Below, piece after piece: positions 61,201 to 64,000 of a DNA stretch of 64,000 bases. Every line of letters starts with the position of its first letter. Position 1 is the first letter of the stretch. This stretch comes from Aquila chrysaetos chrysaetos (taxonomy: Eukaryota; Chordata; Aves; Accipitriformes; Accipitridae). Location: contig NC_044008.1 of the NCBI RefSeq assembly GCF_900496995.4, positions 13,649,276 through 13,713,275 on the forward strand. The letters run 5' to 3'. The notes beneath the pieces were generated by a model, which saw nothing but the letters and a program-made list of their open reading frames with translations, was not told the origin of the DNA and ran no database searches. Position numbers and translations under genes: made by a program.

Positions 61201-62769
61201 TTGTCAGTGAGGATAGTGCACAAACAAGGATGTAAACTAAACTGAGCTGCCCTGGCTTGTTTCCTAATAGATAGAAATAGAAAACAACCTTTGTCTGCTA
61301 AGTGGAAGTAAATCAAGTGCGTTTTGCATTAAATCAGGGGAAGGTGGAGAATGAGCTTTATTTTCAAGCTTATTTTACGGTGTTCTGTTGTACTGTAGTT
61401 TTGACAGCGTCTGTCTTTTGTGACATTAATAGTTGGTGTAAAGGAAGATATTTTTAACAGTGAATTCTAGTGTCTGCGCTTCTATTTTGCAAGGCAATGC
61501 AAGAATCTTCAGAGTAAACATGAAAACAAGCATCTCGGCTTATGCACAGATATGGGCACTGTTGTAGTGCTGTTACCAGTCTCGTAAAGTATATTTTTCA
61601 GTAGCTAAGCACAGAGGATGTTAGCGTTTCAGACACACTTGCAAAGAGTGGTTATTTGTGAAAGCACTTGCTTAACCTTAAATTAGGAGGCCTGAAGCCT
61701 GTGTCTTAATATAAAGACATTTTGTTTTCCATGTTTAAATCAGAAGTCAAAGACTTTTGTCATTGGCACAACAATAATGAGACACTCAGAAATAGACCCC
61801 TTAGGAAGAGAATACTCAGGCTTTTGTTTTAACTTCACAAAGCAAGAAGCCATAACTTTGTAAATAACCACAGATTGCTCCCCTCTCCCCCCAAGCTGTA
61901 GTTAAAAACAATGATGCTCACTGTTTGAGTACAAGCCTATGTAGCTGGATTTAATTTCAACAGTTCAGCAATTTAGTGCTTATACCTAGAGTACATTAAT
62001 GGACTTCAGCTTGATTTGATATACAATATATGCTGCCAAGCAGAATTTGTTTTAATTTTTTTTTTTTATATTTTGAAAATTTAAAGCATGGTGAAAATTA
62101 CCAAGAATAAGTTTTGATTTGAATAGTCTTAGAAGTGCCACAAACAAAATTGTTTTATGTTATTACCAATAAGCTAGAAAGGATGTGTATTATGTTTCTT
62201 TTCAAAGGCAGCAGGCTAATGGTGTCATCTGAGCTTGTGAAATATATTTAGCGTTCAAACAATTATTTCCTAAGGCAGAGCTGAAATCCTTTTTCCAGCC
62301 TGCAGCCAGATCACTGGAAGCTGTGTTTGGTGATGTTCGATGTTTCTGTGCTCCCAAGTTGGTGAGGTTTGGAACACCAGCCTTAAATCTTCCAAGGGCC
62401 ATAGCATTCCCTTTCATTCTTGTACAGACATCTCTCTTCCTGGCCCTACTGCCTATAACTAAAACGAGTTTAGAACCAAAGTGAGAGAGGCACTTGGCTT
62501 ATGCAACGGCTTGTGGGCTGTAAATTGGCCACATTTCAGCTTTATCCCATGTGTTAGTTCTAAAAGGAAAAAAAAAATCTTTGTTCTCTTTCTTGCCTTG
62601 CTTTCTTGGAATTAGATAATTAACTGCCTGTTTATAGGACAGGGAAGTGTGTGAGGATGTGTGTCAAGGGGCGGGGGGGGAAGAGGAGAGGGAGGTAGGA
62701 AAAAAATAAAAACAATGTTTAACTTTGTGTATATTTACATTGCCAGTGCTGATTTGTTTTCATCCATAG
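58289..62769 (+). other. GSAP: GSAP intron 2
   Basis: A 4,481-bp intron from GTATGT to CCATAG. It is T- and G-rich on the sense strand, with short homopolymers and no recognised transposon or exon. Confidence 0.85.
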
Positions 62770-62826
62770 GGAAATGAGAGAAATACTCACATTGGATTGT
62801 ACGATCTTCAAACTAAACAAAATGAG
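62770..62826 (+). CDS. GSAP: GSAP exon 3
   Basis: A 57-bp, 19-codon exon with acceptor CATAG|GG and donor GAG|GTGAGA, in phase 0 at both ends. It reads GNERNTHIGLYDLQTKQNE. The GLYD.QT.QNE core matches mammalian GSAP (GLYDCQTRQNE as remembered), and the length is the same 19 residues. The segment probably forms a strand of the N-terminal beta-rich domain. Because it is in phase 0 at both ends, skipping it would keep the frame. Confidence 0.93.
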
Positions 62827-63537
62827 GTGAGAGCAATGCCAGGCTTCTCCCTGGTGAAGACAGTGCTGTAATGTTTCAGATTTTGATGCCTTGCAAAACA
62901 CTTAAGTTATGTCCTTAAGGAGTATATGCTCATTTGAAACGAAGGAGAGACCAGAGAAGGTATTCGAATGATGCTCAGTAGTATTAAGATGCAGAACATT
63001 ACAGAACATCTGAATGACGTGGGAGTAGTAAAGCATTGTGTCTGCAACCTTTTTTTCTAAACAACCAATTCAAGGCCTTTCCACTCTTCTTCACACTGAA
63101 CATGTATGCTAAGTAAATGTTTGGGGTTTTCTTTGTTATGTGTGCATCCTCAGTCTGTTTGGTGCTACCATTTGTAAGAAATTATTCTAAAACTGAATGT
63201 TTTGCAATTCAGTGGCTGGAGTCATGATAATGGGCCTTTACAGGTGTCCCTATAACAGTATGAAATGGGTGAAATTCTGTATTTACATAAAGGTCTGCTG
63301 TGCTGCTCTAGTGGCAACTTAGAGCTCAAAAGAACCAGTAAGAAACAAACAAATGAGTAAAAGGAGAAGTGATATAATTGAGGCTTGAAATATGGTTCTT
63401 CTTGCTGTGAAATGATTTGTTTTAAAAATTAATACGGTGTACTGGTCAGCAGTGTTTTCCTAAGGAGGAGTCATCAGATGGTTTTCTTTATATGGTTAAA
63501 AAAAATAATTTATTAGCATTAATGTGTTTCTCTATAG
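62827..63537 (+). other. GSAP: GSAP intron 3
   Basis: A 711-bp intron from GTGAGA to CTATAG, AT-rich, with nothing else recognised. Confidence 0.88.
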
Positions 63538-63607
63538 CACCTCTATATGTTTGAGAGGGATCTACACATAATCAGCTGTTCGGTCAACAATGAAAGGACA
63601 CTATTGG
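63538..63607 (+). CDS. GSAP: GSAP exon 4
   Basis: A 70-bp exon with acceptor CTATAG|CAC and donor TTGG|GTAAAT. It encodes HLYMFERDLHIISCSVNNER, then TLL and one base of the next codon (phase 1). It matches mammalian GSAP LLYTFEKDLQVFSCSVNSERTLL closely. After this exon 95 complete codons of GSAP are in hand, about a ninth of the roughly 850-residue protein. The remaining exons lie beyond the right edge. Confidence 0.93.
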
Positions 63608-64000
63608 GTAAATATGTGTTTTTTCATTAATTTTTTTGTGTGTGTCATGGTAAAGATTGTTTAGTTTAGGAGGATGATACATTTGGGTCTAGAATTACTT
63701 AGATCTATTTTGACCCATATGTTGCCCACAGCAGTCTATGCATTTCAGTGGATCCATCACCAAATAATGTAGGTAACAACATAAAGACACAGCTGTAACG
63801 ATATTGCTGTTTTAATAAAATAAAAATCTGAGACACACTGACCCTTTGTTCACTTCCCCCTCCTGTATTTATACATGCCTCCTACATCTAGAAGAGCTTC
63901 TGTTGTTCCTTTAACATAGATGTTTTTGGTAAAAAAATTGGTGATGCTTGTTCTTCGAGAATGTTTAATAAGATTAATATCAAATATGCATGCTCACTGT
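63608..64000 (+). other. GSAP: GSAP intron 4 (partial)
   Basis: Begins GTAAAT and runs to the window edge. No exon 5 sequence was recognised here. Confidence 0.8.

Noticed and set aside
1..64000. CRISPR arrays, operons, phage genes, toxin systems, tRNA or rRNA genes
   Set aside because: Nothing of the kind was seen. The window has introns, CpG islands, LINEs and an LTR, so it is vertebrate nuclear DNA.

Overview
The window is bird nuclear DNA. Two split vertebrate genes lie at its ends, transcribed away from each other. The middle is mostly CR1-clade LINE debris plus one endogenous-retrovirus LTR of a kind I know from bird genomes. There is no operon, ribosome binding site, phage, CRISPR array or other prokaryotic signal. 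The species cannot be fixed from this sequence; the LTR type suggests a non-galliform bird, but that rests on memory.

Left arm (1-15,800, minus strand): the first coding exon of PTPN12 (PTP-PEST tyrosine phosphatase) is at 14,691-14,789, inside a CpG island of about 14,200-15,800. Its promoter, with two CCAAT boxes, lies just to the right. Everything from 14,690 down to base 1 is PTPN12 intron 1, which looks almost free of recognisable repeats. The outer part of the island carries a ZNF143-type element, a YY1 site and a plausible first exon on the plus strand, so a divergent transcript is possible.

Middle (15,800-53,900): about 39 kb of intergenic DNA separates the two promoters. From 22.3 to 46.3 kb it holds about ten CR1-clade fragments of different ages and both orientations. 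At 32,782-33,926 there is a 1,145-bp solo LTR with 5-bp target duplications, nested inside an ancient CR1. A decayed, protein-like minus-strand reading frame at 29.1-30.6 kb could not be assigned. The remainder looks like unique non-coding sequence.

Right arm (53,900-64,000, plus strand): a second CpG island holds the promoter and exon 1 of GSAP (gamma-secretase activating protein). Exons 2, 3 and 4 follow at 58.2, 62.8 and 63.5 kb. All have consensus splice sites and join in frame to give the first 95 codons; the rest lies beyond the window.

I found no convincing new multi-gene system. The observations most worth a second look are the possible divergent transcript at the PTPN12 island, the unassigned decayed frame near 29 kb and the repeat-poor PTPN12 intron.
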